Below are positions 1 to 11,203 of a stretch of 62,000 nt of DNA, piece after piece. The stretch is from Branchiostoma floridae. Lineage: Eukaryota > Chordata > Leptocardii > Amphioxiformes > Branchiostomatidae. The stretch is from contig NC_049997.1 in the NCBI RefSeq assembly GCF_000003815.2, forward strand, positions 15,603,595-15,665,594. The letters are read 5' to 3'. How positions within the stretch are numbered: position 1 is the stretch's first letter; each line of letters begins with the position of its first letter. The position numbers and the translations under genes are program-made. Under the pieces are notes generated by a model. The model saw only the letters and a program-made list of their open reading frames with translations, did not search any database and was not told where the DNA came from.

Positions 1-393
1 GTGAGCAGAGCATGATGACGAGGGCATGTGTGGAATTGAGACGTGTACTGTTGGTACAGATCTTGAAGTAACGCTGAAGAGCGATACACAACATGTGGGT
101 TACCGACACCCCCCCTAGCACGACAATGGAATAGCCTAGAAACCAGCACAGTGCTGGTGGGGGCTCCCATTGGGGGTTTAGGATCTGCTGGATCCAAAAG
201 GGCGAAAACAACGTGGCGTAGAGGATATCTGCACAACTAAGACTGGCCAGAGGCGCGTTGACCAGTTTCCGTAGGGCTGGACGTGTCCAGATGACCAGTA
301 TGGTGAGGAGGCCACCGACAACAGTCACCACGATGCTGGCTGTAGGGACAACAAAAACCATGGTTTCAACATAAATGCCCCCAATAAATGGAC
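1..393 (-). CDS. Class A (rhodopsin-like) GPCR, partial exon: TM1 to end of TM3
   Basis: The minus strand is open from a stop near 403 to the window edge. It reads as the front of a seven-transmembrane receptor: hydrophobic TM1 (IVVTVVGGLLTILVIW), a short basic first loop (RPALRKLVN), TM2 with the conserved Asp (LASLSCADILYA), a loop Trp (PQWEPPP), the TM3 Cys (ALCWF) and, at the end of TM3, LQRYFKI in the place of the family's E/DRY motif. Translation may start at the ATG at 361-359. Alternatively the exon may begin at 393, just after a pyrimidine-rich CCCCTAG acceptor, which would add about ten residues. Oddities are Gln instead of Glu/Asp before Arg-Tyr, and Gly-Gly where TM1 usually has Gly-Asn. 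TM4-TM7 would lie outside the window. Ligand and subfamily cannot be assigned; class A membership is fairly secure. Confidence 0.72.
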
Positions 394-1938
394 CTAGGGG
401 AAATTATCACTGCTCAGTCTGCGGATTGGTTGCACATGAAAAGTTAAACGAAACTTGAACTTCAAGGATGAAGACAAATTACAACACAGGCACACCAAAA
501 AAGATATGGTAATATGGTGGTTGGCTGGCCAACGGTACAGAGCACTGGCTAATTCTCGTATCTTTAATAATAGATTGCCTAGTGGGCGCACGTGTTAGCA
601 GATTTCTAGACACAAAGATATCAATGGAAAGCTAACAAATAAATTAAAAGCTAATGCGCCACACCTACTTTATTTTGTAGGAAAATGTCTCCATTTGTAA
701 TCGCCACCCCCACCTGTCTAAATAGGGTTATCTTAGAAAAAAACAACATCTTGCGCAAGTTACGTTATCGGTAACGGACAGCATACACTTTGACTATTTT
801 CTCCGAAGAATTTCTTACATTATTTCCGCAGAGAAATAAATAAAGATGAAGCATAATTAAACACAATCCCAACACCCCAATGTAGAAGACAGCAGAAGCC
901 TTGAGAAGGCAGAAATATAATATTTGATCAAATACTGGCTAAGATTACAAAATTTACCAAACGACTGGATTGTTAAAAAGGCACACGACACTTCAGTCAA
1001 AGAACATGACTGGGCTACTCACGTTCAGGTCATCATTATGTAAACATGGGTTCCAAAATGTTTGGTTTAACCCCGACATTAATGCCAATCATTTTGGAAA
1101 CATTTTCAAAGAACGCCTGAGGGACACTTTTCTGTCTGAATGAAGGGAAGAACTTGAAAGCACTAGCAAACTTCAAACCTATTCAACAATCCAAAAGCAC
1201 TTTGGTTCGAAAGAATATCTCACATCAATTCATAATAGACCATTTACATACAGCATTACAAAACAGAGATCATATATGATAATATATTCCAAATGCGAGA
1301 ACAGATCATTGATACTTGACTGTTCTGTTAGCCATAACATTTTGTTGTTCTGTATGTATACAGCCTCGTAGTGCCATTGTCTATATAGCCAGTAGTTGTT
1401 ATTGGTTGCCATACATTGTACCTTGTGCATAACTTATATACGTGAAACAGGTTGCATCAAGTCCGAAGGTCAGGGTCAATCTTTACTGATAGGTGAAATA
1501 TACGCGTAACCCTCAGCTGTCGATCATAAAATCGACCGATCTCCTGGCCATCAAGAAGAATGTCCGCAGCTCGTCGACAATTTCACATAACTTGAAGTTG
1601 CCAATTGCAATGTAGAGGTCAAAAGAAATGGTCCAGAAAAGGTGACAGGTTGTATCTGTCATTATCTAAAACAATTCTATATTTTTTGTCTATTGTCTTC
1701 CCTTACAGTTTCTCTATGAAGAATGAAATAAAAAAGCTAATTGAAGACGGACGGGAAACAAGATACCACAATATAATTTCAAGAAAAGGAGGCAAAAGCA
1801 CAAACTCACTTCCGTTGATGACAATGACGACATACTCCCCGGCAGTTGCCATGGCAAAAGTTGGATGTCAACAAACTTCCACCATTCGTCGGTTCTGACG
1901 CTTGCAAAACAGCCCGTATAGCACCTCACGACAGAAGG
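394..1938. other. AT-rich non-coding stretch
   Basis: I see no convincing exon, RNA gene or repeat boundary here. The short open frames have no recognisable protein character. It is presumably the 5' flank or an intron of the receptor gene to the left. Confidence 0.5.
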
Positions 1939-2287
1939 NNNNNNNNNNNNNNNNNNNNNNNNNNNNNNNNNNNNNNNNNNNNNNNNNNNNNNNNNNNNNN
2001 NNNNNNNNNNNNNNNNNNNNNNNNNNNNNNNNNNNNNNNNNNNNNNNNNNNNNNNNNNNNNNNNNNNNNNNNNNNNNNNNNNNNNNNNNNNNNNNNNNNN
2101 NNNNNNNNNNNNNNNNNNNNNNNNNNNNNNNNNNNNNNNNNNNNNNNNNNNNNNNNNNNNNNNNNNNNNNNNNNNNNNNNNNNNNNNNNNNNNNNNNNNN
2201 NNNNNNNNNNNNNNNNNNNNNNNNNNNNNNNNNNNNNNNNNNNNNNNNNNNNNNNNNNNNNNNNNNNNNNNNNNNNNNNNNNNNNNN
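1939..2287. other. Assembly gap (349 N)
   Basis: A run of N. Its flanks do not suggest what is missing. Confidence 0.95.
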
Positions 2288-2559
2288 CATTTAATTTTCG
2301 ACAGTTTTGGCGCGATCAAATTTCACTTATCTAACCGTATCTACCCTCTGAATACGTGGTACTTCTTGATAAATATATACATATGTATGTTCAAAGATCG
2401 GATTTACATTCATTTTGTGTTTTTTAAGTATTCATGCGCCCACACCGAAACATGCGCCTCCAATACATCATAACACTGTACAAAGTACTGTACGTACATG
2501 TACATGTAGCGCTTAGACAATGCAGTAGTAGGGGTAGAGAATACGGAATAATTTTTTCG

Positions 2560-2645
2560 TGGTTGTTGTGAGTTTTCGGTGAAACGAAAACCGCAAAGTT
2601 CAACATAAGACCACCGCGAACATTACTGCATTAACACTGCAACCA
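2560..2645 (-). repeat. Scrap of the GCGG-rich TIR element
   Basis: The phrases gaaaaccgcaaagttcaa and gaccaccgcgaacatta followed by ctgcatt match one end of the palindromic element found complete at 46949, 51216, 51764, 52954, 59235 and 61491. It is the only trace of that family I found in the first 46 kb. The rest of the element is missing. Confidence 0.5.
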
Positions 2646-2728
2646 CAGATTATAATTCACCCACCTGTCAAAGTGTTGAAAACTGCCATTTAGAAACAGA
2701 TATATATTTGTAGCACTACAGGAAGGAG

Positions 2729-2958
2729 ATGTGTGCAGACGCAGAGTGAACGATCGTGAGGGCCTCCAAAGATCATATATAGACTGGTGGATGTTTGTCA
2801 ATTACAAACTCGTTGTCACTGCAATACAAACCACCTTGATGAACGTATCCCAAACAACGTTACCAGTCATCTGGAATGCTTTGCCGACGTACGCTAGAAG
2901 AGTTTTCTCTCTATTTATATCAGCCTTCAGGAGCCATTTGAATACAGTATACGCGTGA
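2729..2958 (+). pseudogene. Possible LINE reverse transcriptase C-terminal remnant
   Basis: The last 35 or so codons before the TGA read LPVIWNALPTYARRVFSLF and then ISAFRSHLN. This fits the usual C-terminal phrase of CR1/L2/Jockey-group LINE ORF2 proteins (W-N-x-L-P ... F-K/R-x-x-L). The upstream residues look degenerate and there are no reverse transcriptase motifs. It is short and may be coincidence, but the 33 kb and 25 kb LINE ends in this window carry the same phrase. Confidence 0.3.
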
Positions 2959-3289
2959 TATACAGTACCTAATAATGAGGTTTTGACGAAGACTCAATGG
3001 ACTTTGATTATGGTCTTAATAAGTAATACGCCATCTTGTCCAGTGACAGGCGACTGTCTCTATCATAGCTCGTCTTTGTCCCTGTGTGAGTAAGGGACTT
3101 TGTGGTTTATAATAGCTCGTTTTTACTTGTGAAGTTGTGATGTAGTAACTGTAATAACTTGATAACCGTCTCCAGATGTGTTAACGTTAAATCTAACCTA
3201 GATTTAGCTGTTATGCTAATCAAACAAACTGTTCATTCAAGCACACAACAGAGCCAAATGTTTTAAGACAATGTATATTGCTCGAGAAA
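2959..3289. other. Non-coding, nothing recognised
   Basis: No frame, hairpin or repeat stands out in this interval. Confidence 0.5.
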
Positions 3290-4150
3290 ATAACTCCCAA
3301 AGTATTTTAACATACAATTTACAAGATCGAAAAACATAGAACAATTCCTTCATTTTTGACAACATTGATAATATCAATGAATAAATTAACTGTACGGTGC
3401 AGCACTTGGTACAACGTGCAGGTTTTTACAAATATTTCATAACAATTCCAAATGACTTACAGAATGAATTTTGCATCAAATGTTCTTGAGAGCATATAAT
3501 AATAGTAAATCTAACAGATTCCATTTTTTTCAACACAATTAACAATATATATGTTAGAATAAATAGATTTTACTCTGCAACATTTGGTACGACGTACAAG
3601 GTTTATTTGAAGAATATGTCGTGACAATTCTAAGTGACTTTCAAAATGTATTCTAGTAGACATACAATAAAAAAGACATCCAAAAGGGAAAATCCAAAGA
3701 TTCAATCGTTTCTAACACAGTTGACAACGGTAATATTTATGATTAAATGAGCTTTACTGTGCAACTAGTGGAACTAGTTCTGAAAAATATTTCATAATGA
3801 TAAATGACTAACATAATGTATTCTATATACAATGTACAATAGAACAAAACACGTCTGAAACTTCATTCATTTCTTACAAAATTCATGATTTCTATGAATG
3901 AATAAACCAACTTCATTGTGCAGTAATTATCCCAATGTACAAGTTTTGACAAATATTTCGTCACAATTCTAAACGACGTACATCAGAATATGTTCTACAT
4001 ACAATGTACAGGAGAACAAGGTACATCTAAAGAGTCAATCCTCCCAACACAATGAAAATACCATATTTGTGATTAAATGAACTTTACTATGCGACAATTG
4101 GCACAACGCACAAGACTTACTGTTGACAGATATTCGTGATGTTCTTTCAT
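3290..4150. repeat. Diverged tandem array, about five copies of a 160-180 bp unit
   Basis: A common order of phrases recurs: tgattaaatga-like, then ctttactgtgcaac-like, ttggtacaac-like, gacaaatatttc-like, caattctaaatgact-like, tacaatgtacaagagaac-like, and finally caatccttcatttc-like. The anchor phrase ttggt or its variants falls at about 3406, 3584, 3766, 3927 and 4098, so the spacings are 178, 182, 161 and 171. A partial unit precedes the first copy. Copies differ from one another at many sites, so the array is old. It is AT-rich and has no long open frame. Confidence 0.7.
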
Positions 4151-4378
4151 TTCTATTGAATTGCAACAAATAACAGAACAAGGTTCAACCAAGACAGCAG
4201 CGATGATTTCGCTGTAAACATTTATCTAGACAAATATTTCAATCATATTGATTTCGTCGTAAAAACTTCTTTAGACAAATATTTCGATCATATTAAGATC
4301 ATAATTAAACAGCAAAGTCAAGAACTGTATTTAAAGTATAACATGCTCCGGAGCTTGCCAACGAAACCTGTCAATTTT

Positions 4379-4403
4379 CGTTTCTTTCTTTCTTTCTTTC
4401 TTT
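4379..4403. repeat. (TTTC)n microsatellite
   Basis: About six perfect copies of the tetranucleotide. Confidence 0.9.
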
Positions 4404-4779
4404 AGCAAACGCTGAAAGCTCCAATTTTGTTGCAAATCTAGATATCCAATTGCCCACATGCAGTCCCGCTTTGACGGCTTATTAGTGACCATTCAATTTG
4501 ACATTTCGAACTTACTAGGCTTTATTTACTCGCATAATTACACCATATGACTATGACTGACTGACAATTACTTATTTACGAACCATACGATACATACCAC
4601 GTGACTTACCACACATTGATATGCAATTTCCACGCTTAGTCATTTTATACTTAATTTGATGAACTGCTTGATTACCTGAATTCACATTTAATTTCCGGAC
4701 AAAGTCTAATTTCATGCTCAAGTTATGTTGATTTAATTGTCTTACGTTAAAATTGTTTCTTACAATGTTCATTATTTAG

Positions 4780-4899
4780 AGAGACCGATCCAAGATGGCG
4801 CCCAGAGGGGACGCTATGCTGAGCGCCCTCCTCTAAACACACTTTTCGAGTGCACGCCTTGGGGTTTAACGGTCGACACGTCGCCCGAACACGGATTAT
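4780..4899 (+). promoter_or_regulatory. LINE 5' leader with a YY1-like motif
   Basis: The leader is GC-richer than its flank and holds CAAGATGGCGCC about 110 bp before ORF1. In L1 elements a YY1 site of this kind near the 5' end helps place transcription starts. That role here is inferred from the family, not shown. Confidence 0.4.
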
Positions 4900-5706
4900 A
4901 TGGTTAGGACACGTTCCACGAAGCGAAACAGGCGCTCTGGCAGCGGTGAAGGGCCAAACAGTTCCAAGAAACCCTGTACCACGACTACCGCTAGTGAGAT
5001 AGATATGGCGTCTACATCGGTCAGTGACCTGAAAGCTATTATTGAAGAATCCATTGAAGCAGCTCTTTCTCGTCAGCTTCAACATGTCGCCAAGTCGGCT
5101 GAAGTGCAAGCCATTCGGGACGAGTTGGGCCAAGTGCTGAGACGGCAGGATGCGCTGGAGGGTAGACTTGACAACCTGGAAAAGAAAGTGGCAGACATGG
5201 AGAAGGCCCCCCTCCCACCCCGAGTTGGTAACTCGATCAACTTACTCGAACAATACACGAGGAGAAATAGTCTTCGGATTCGCGGAATTCCAGAGGTGCC
5301 TGGGGAGACAGGTGAGCGGTGCATACAAGATGTCGTCAACTTCTGCAGGATTAAACTCGGGCTTGAACTGCAACCTTCGTCTATTGATCGCGCTCACCGT
5401 GTTGGAGCTAGGAAAGACAACTTTTCGCGCTTCATGTTGGTGAAATTCGTGTCGTGGCAAGACCGCAATCGAATCTTCCGCGCCCGAGCTAAACTGAAGG
5501 GAAAGAAGGATGACCACGGGAGACCCTTGCTGATTGTTGCGGACCTAACAAAGGAAAACCATCGTATTTTCACAGCTGCTTTGTCTGCAAAGAAAGACAA
5601 CTTGATCAAGGACACATGGATCGACGGTAACTGCCGTATCATGATCACACTACTAGACAAGAACACGAAGTGCATTCAGTCTACTGATGACTTGCCTTCG
5701 GGCTAA
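4900..5706 (+). CDS. LINE ORF1p, RNA-binding coiled-coil protein
   Basis: This 268-residue protein has the L1 ORF1p layout. It has a basic N-terminus (residues 4-14, rich in Arg/Lys) and a predicted coiled coil from about 40 to 102 with heptad Leu/Ile/Val (for example LEGRLDNLEKKVADME). The RRM-like core begins with the family phrase LLEQYTRRNSLRIRGIPE (115-132) and includes IDRAHRVG (162-169) and RFMLVKF (177-183). The C-terminal domain ends near 268. ORF1p of this family trimerises through the coiled coil and coats the element's RNA as a chaperone. The frame is intact, the start is the first ATG after the leader, and the length is normal for an L1/Tx1-like ORF1p without zinc knuckles. Confidence 0.88.
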   Translation: MVRTRSTKRNRRSGSGEGPNSSKKPCTTTTASEIDMASTSVSDLKAIIEESIEAALSRQLQHVAKSAEVQAIRDELGQVLRRQDALEGRLDNLEKKVADMEKAPLPPRVGNSINLLEQYTRRNSLRIRGIPEVPGETGERCIQDVVNFCRIKLGLELQPSSIDRAHRVGARKDNFSRFMLVKFVSWQDRNRIFRARAKLKGKKDDHGRPLLIVADLTKENHRIFTAALSAKKDNLIKDTWIDGNCRIMITLLDKNTKCIQSTDDLPSG

Positions 5707-6484
5707 CTGTGCTACTACTTGAAATAAAATATTTTGAACTGTGTGGACCATGTGTGAGAGAAATTATTTCATGTAATTTGATGTTAAGCCTAAGGTAGGC
5801 CTCTGTATGCGATATGGAACTACCCATAGTGGGCCATAGGAATTTTTTGTTGTTGTCTTATTCTTTTTGTTCTAAAGTCCTCCCAATTATTATTACAATA
5901 GTAATCACAGCCACAAGCGATGCTATAGAATTTGAGATTGGCCAAATCCTGAGCTCAGTCCTTTGTTTACGGAATGATATTTTGAGTTATGATGTTCATT
6001 TTATTTCTTGTATTTTGGTAATTTTGATGACTATCTTCCCTATGTGGATGATTCACTCATACTTTNNNNNNNNNNNNNNNNNNNNNNNNNNNNNNNNNNN
6101 NNNNNNNNNNNNNNNNNNNNNNNNNNNNNNNNNNNNNNNNNNNNNNNNNNNNNNNNNNNNNNNNNATTTGGTACATGATTTCTGTTCTATCAGTTATAGG
6201 CACAAGATTTCAGAGTTTTGTTTAATCATCACGTACTACATTGTACGCAATATTCATTTTACTAGATACATAACTCTGTATCTAAGTTCTTTTTTGTTGA
6301 TTCCACTTATGATTTGCATTGACATTTATTTTGATCTTTTGATTGATTTTGATTTGAGCTCATGTTTGTGGCTAACTGTTCCCCAAGTTTACTTTCTTTG
6401 TAGATCATCATCATCAAATCCTATCCGATGCCCCGATGACTTCTTCCGGCTTTCTTCTCCGAGACGATTATTTTCCCAGAAGTT
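5707..6484 (+). other. Long inter-ORF region of the LINE, with an open frame abutting ORF2
   Basis: The region is T-rich and includes a 100-N gap (6066-6165). One frame is open from 5814 to the TGA at 6486-6488, so its stop overlaps the ORF2 ATG (6485) as ATGA. The translation is rich in Leu, Ile, Phe and Tyr, as any T-rich frame would be, and I recognise no domain. The gap length is nominal, so frame continuity across it is not established. Confidence 0.4.
6066..6165. other. Assembly gap (100 N)
   Basis: A 100-N gap of probably nominal size inside the LINE inter-ORF region. Confidence 0.95.
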
Positions 6485-9400
6485 ATGACACAGGTAGAGT
6501 GCCAGATATCAAGTTATAATTGTAATGGGCTGGGGGATTCTTATAAAAGAAGGGGACTTTTTACTTGGTTAAAAGACAAGCCTTGCAACATATACTGTTT
6601 ACAAGAGACACATAGTACCATTAGAGACGAAAAGGTGTGGCAGAACGAATGGGGTGGGCAAATATTCTTCTCGCATGGTACCTCTAACCAAAGAGGTGTG
6701 GTTATTTTAGTTAAAAACAACACCACCGCTCATGTTCATCAGATTAAGACTGATGAACATGGGCGATGGATTATTTTAGATATCGAGATAGATGATCTAC
6801 ATTTTTGTCTAGTCAATTTGTATGCGCCAAATGACGACTCTCGTACCTTTTTTAAGGAACTTGAGATAGTTATAGATACTTTTGAGATAAGTTATGATAA
6901 TCTTATTGTTGTTGGGGATTTTAATACGGTGCAAAATGCCTTGATGGACAGAGCAGGTGTTAAACAACGTAATTACCATCCCAATGCACTGGAAGCAATC
7001 TCTGAATTAAAAGGAAAATTTGATTTACTGGACATTTGGCGTTTTAGAAATCCAAACACTACTCGTTACACCTGGCGTCGCGGGCTCCACGCAAGTAGAC
7101 TAGACTATTTTCTTATTTCTTTTTCATTAGTTAATAGAGTAACAAAATGTTGTATTGCCGATAAATTTAAGTCCGATCATAACTTAATTACATTAGCGTT
7201 TGTAACCATGGAGTTCCCACGTGGCCCTGGTTATTGGCAATTCAATCAATCTCTTCTTCAGGACAAAACATTTCTTCAACAAACAAAACAAGTTATGTCT
7301 GAATTTTTTGAAAATAATGTAGGTAGTGCAAATCCGCAAGTTGTTTGGGACGCCGCAAAATGTTTCTTTCGGGCCGGTTTCGGGGACACTGTATTAAGTT
7401 TTCTAGTTGGAAAAAGAAACAATACCTTATAAAAGAAAAGCAACTTATTAATGAAATTAATATTTTGCAAACTCAAATTGACAATACCACCTGCCCCTCT
7501 CCTGACCAGCTGGATGAATTAGCATGTAAGCAAAAACTACTTGAATCTTTATACAATGAACGTTTAAATGGTATTTTAATCAGATCGAAAGCACGCTGGA
7601 TGGAATTGGGTGAGAGGTGTACAAAGTATTTTATTAATTTAGTTCGTCGAAATTATTCTAGAAAAAATATTCAAAGACTTAAGAGGCCATCTGGGGAGGT
7701 TATTTTCAACCCACAAGATATTTTGTCCGATCAGGTTAGTTTTTATTCCACATTATACTCTTTTGAAGAAACACCAGTGCCCCTTACAGAAGCTAATTGC
7801 GATGGTTTTTTCCCAACAAACTACAGTAAACGATTATCAAATGACCAGCAACAAGCTTGCGAAGGTTTCATTAACGTAGATGAGTTAAAAAATGCTATTT
7901 TTTCGTTTCAGTCTGGGAAAGCACCAGGGTTAGATGGTATCCCTGTAGATGTATATAAGGAATTATTTGATGTTTTTAAAGGACCTATGTTACAATGTTT
8001 CAATTATTCGTTTGCCAATGGGTGTCTTTCAGATACTCAAAGACAAGGCCTTATTTCATTACTTTTAAAAAAAGACAATAAGGGAGTGGACAAGGACCCA
8101 ACTGCTATTACAAACTGGCGCCCTCTTACTCTTCTCTGCTGCGATACTAGAATTTTGTCGAAGTGTATTGCGCTTAGATTTAAACAGGTAATTTCAGATA
8201 TAATCGAGACTGATCAAACAGGGTTTATTAAGGGTAGATACATAGGAGATAATATAAGAAGACTTTTAGACACGATTGAACATTATGAAGATACAGGGAA
8301 GCCTGGATTAATATTTATCGCTGATTATAAGAAAGCTTTTGACACTTTAAGGTGGGATTTCATGTTTAAATGTTTGGATTATTTTAACTTTGGCCCACAA
8401 CTGAAAACGTGGGTAAAAGTTTTGTATGAAAAATCAATAAGTTCAGTTATTAATAATGGATATATTTCTAATCCTTTTACATTGAATCGTGGCGTACGTC
8501 AAGGTTGTCCTTTGTCGCCGTACCTTTTTGTAATAGCGGTTGAAGTCCTTGCCATTAAGATAAGGTCCAATCATTCAATTCGTGGTTTGAATATCAATGG
8601 AAAATGTACTAAGATTTCTCAATATGCGGATGATTCGAATTTTCCGTTTGAACCCAATTTGCAGACATTTTATGCATTGCTGTCTGATTTAGAACGTTTC
8701 TCCAGTATCTCTGGTCTTCAATTACATGCCGGAAAGTGTAAAATTTTAAGATTAGGCTGTTTACAGTTTACCAATTTTTGTTTTACCACCCATCTACCAT
8801 TTCAATGGGTTGACGGACGTGTGGATGTATTGGGAATCCTTATTCCCATCGATATGGATACTCTTGTTAANNNNNNNNNNNNNNNNNNNNNNNNNNNNNN
8901 NNNNNNNNNNNNNNNNNNNNNNNNNNNNNNNNNNNNNNNNNNNNNNNNNNNNNNNNNNNNNNNNNNNNNNNNNNNNNNNNNNNNNNNNNNNNACTTATTT
9001 CAGGTTTTACCTTCCCCAAATGATCTGTTCTTTAAAATTTATGAGAGGAAAGTCTTCTCCTTTATTTGGGAAGATGGACCAGAAAGAGTAGCCAGAAAAG
9101 TATTATATAATTTGGTGGAAAATGGTGGTTTGAAGTTAATTAATTTACGTGCTTTTAACCTTACCATGAAAGCTTCATGGGTACTTAAATTATTTTTTCA
9201 TGCGGATTGGTTTACTTCTTTTGCTATAAAAGTTCATCCTCGTCTTAATCTGAGTTTATTTCCTTTCATGCAGTTATCTTCAGTGCAAACCCTTAATTAT
9301 AAGGGTTTTCTCTTTGAAGTTTTAGATGCATGGTACAAATTTCAGCACGTTGAACCCGCGACGCCAGCTGATGTGCGTCAACAAATACTTTGGAATAACT

Positions 9401-10269
9401 CCAACATTACTGTTGATAATAAATCCATTTTTCAAACTGCTCTGTTTAATAGGAATATAATTTTTGTAAATGACTTGTTAGATACAGATGGAAATGTTAT
9501 GTCGTACGCTGAATTTTGTTTAGTGTACCCAAACAGTTGTGAGCAGTTTCAATATCAACAGCTTATCTCCGCAATCCCGAAAGCATGGAAAACCTTATTA
9601 AATATTGACCATTCGAAAGAGCTTGTATGTTTACCGCGCCAATATAATCATATGTGGTTAAGAAATATTAAAATTAATAAGTTGTTATATAATTTCTTTC
9701 TTGTCCATACAAATGAAGTGAGTATTGCCCATAAAGTACGATTATCATGGTTTTACTATTTTGATAGACCCATACCATGGCGAGAAGTATTTACAGCTTT
9801 GTCTAAATGTACTATTGACCCCAATGCTCGGTATTTTCAGTACCGTTTACTTTATAAATTCTTACCATGCAACAAAGTTTTAAAACTTTGGAATTTAATT
9901 GAATCTAGTACCTGTTCTTTCTGCCAAAGTGATGAAGAATCTTACATTCATATCTTCTGGGAATGCCCTCATGTGATATCTTTTTGGAACAATGTACAAA
10001 CTTGGCTAAAACAAGAAATAAGCTTGACTTTAGAATTAAATTCCTTTGTTGTTATGTTTGGAGATCTATCTTTAAGTGCACCCCCTTTAAAAAACTTGAT
10101 TATATTATTGGGTAAGATTTTCATATTCCGTTCCCGACGCTTTAAGATTCTAAATTTCCAGTCCTTTAAAACACTTACATCGGTATTTCAAAAGACAGAA
10201 TGTCTTATTGCGTCTCGGAGGGGGAAGCTGGAGAAGCATCGGGGTAAGTGGGGAACTTTGTGCTTATGA
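6485..10269 (+). pseudogene. LINE ORF2: APE endonuclease, reverse transcriptase and zinc knuckle, one frameshift
   Basis: Residues 1-240 form an APE-type endonuclease with SYNCNGL, QETH (41-44), VNLYAPND, VVGDFN (142-147), SRLDYFL and the catalytic SDHN (230-233). A loss of about one base near 7367-7375 shifts the frame, and the protein resumes in another frame from about 7375 with IKFSSWKKKQ. The reverse transcriptase follows: KAPGLDGIP (about 7920), NWRPLTLLC, DQTGFIKGRYIGDNIRR, motif A ADYKKAFD (about 8319-8343), motif B RGVRQGCPLSP and motif C YADD (8623-8634). A 122-N gap falls after the palm and thumb. Near the end is a knuckle C-x2-C-x8-H-x4-C (9913-9966). The summed length, about 1260 residues, is normal for the clade. 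ORF2p nicks target DNA and copies the element's RNA. Correct reading on both sides of the shift shows one recent lesion or sequencing error. Confidence 0.9.
8871..8992. other. Assembly gap (122 N)
   Basis: A gap within LINE ORF2. The same reading frame resumes after it. Confidence 0.95.
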
Positions 10270-10424
10270 TTTCGCTTTTTTGTTGTTGATATATATTTGC
10301 AGTTTGCTTAATTCTGATATTTAAATGTATGATTTCGCTTAGTTTGGTTACTTTATGCTGTAAAAAATTTATGGGAGGCTGTCTTCTGTTCATTTTTTTG
10401 TATTTGTATAATTATTCATGGCAA

Positions 10425-10431
10425 TAAAAAA

Positions 10432-10468
<37 letters not shown>
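10425..10468 (+). terminator. LINE poly-A tail and signal
   Basis: A CAATAAA signal is followed by more than 35 A with few interruptions. This marks the retrotransposon's 3' end. Confidence 0.85.
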
Positions 10469-10472
<4 letters not shown>

Positions 10473-10474
10473 TC

Positions 10475-11063
10475 TACCACCCAAATGTCACGACCATATC
10501 ACGTACGGAACAAGAGATACATTGAAAAAACTGCTATGATAGAATATTCTCATTAATTATGCAAATTTACTCCTATTTTGCATAATTAGTATTTTATCTT
10601 GTACAACATTGTCTAAGGTACCTACATACCAAAAATCATGAAAATCCGTTGTTCCCTTCTTGAGTTATCCTCGTCAGAAGTTTTTGACAAAAATGCCCCT
10701 GCTATCCCAAAACTAGACGCTAGGGAGCCCAAACATTTTTTCCTGAGCACAAGAGCTATTTAATACTTTAAAATCTTGACCATAGAATGTTCAGAACACC
10801 GAGATAGCAAAACCGGAAGTTGCGCTGCAGTACCAAGGTCACACACCAGGGGGCCCAAAATTGACCTTGACCTTTGTCTTCCCAACCCCTACCCACATAC
10901 CAAATATCATCGTTGTCCATCAATAGCTTCTCAAGTTATGATGTTCACAAATATGCGGACACACAGACACACAAACACACACACACACAGACACACTCAA
11001 AACTATAACCTCCATTTTTTCATGGAGGTAAATATAACCTCCATGACATTTCATGGAGGTAAT
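10475..11063 (+). repeat. Interspersed repeat ending in a TAACCTCCAT / ATGGAGGTAA hairpin
   Basis: Recognisable phrases in order are tgcgctgcagtaccaaggtc, gggggcccaaaattgacctt, cctacccacataccaaatat and an (AC)n-rich tract. It ends in two successive hairpins (11005-11031 and 11034-11062) built from TAACCTCCAT...ATGGAGGTAA. Related copies are at 20018-20330 (minus), 20880-21135 and 50800-51210. No coding capacity is seen, so it is a non-autonomous element of unknown class. Confidence 0.6.
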
Positions 11064-11203
11064 AAACCATCCATCATCATCATTAGTGTGATGAATGGAC
11101 GATTCTTGACAATTGTGAATAATCTAGGACATTGTTCACAGATAGACAGATAAATGTACCGCTTTCTATAAACAACTTTTTCTTCAACGTATTTTCTTTA
11201 TTG

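Larger units (their letters stand above)
4780..10468 (+). mobile_element. Near-complete L1/Tx1-like LINE retrotransposon
   Basis: The element has a 5' leader containing a CAAGATGGCG motif (about 4790), ORF1 (4900-5706), a 778 bp inter-ORF region, ORF2 (6485-10269), a 160 bp 3' UTR with a CAATAAA signal near 10421 and a long poly-A tail (about 10425-10468). ORF order, the ORF1 coiled coil plus RRM-like core, the APE-type endonuclease and the YADD polymerase place it in the L1 superfamily, closest to Tx1-like elements. I could not find a target-site duplication: the sequence after the poly-A (gctatctaccac) is not repeated before the leader. One ORF2 frameshift and two N gaps mean this copy is probably not active as assembled. 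Confidence 0.9.

Noticed and set aside
1714-2334. Open frames on both strands across 1.9-2.3 kb
   Set aside because: Most of their length is N; the visible residues show no family.
5814-6488. A membrane protein gene suggested by a hydrophobic open frame
   Set aside because: T-rich sequence inside a LINE gives hydrophobic codons by composition, and the frame crosses a gap of nominal size. Kept only as a low-confidence observation.
4780-10468. Target-site duplication for the L1-like element
   Set aside because: No repeat longer than a few bases was found between the sequence before the leader and the sequence after the poly-A.
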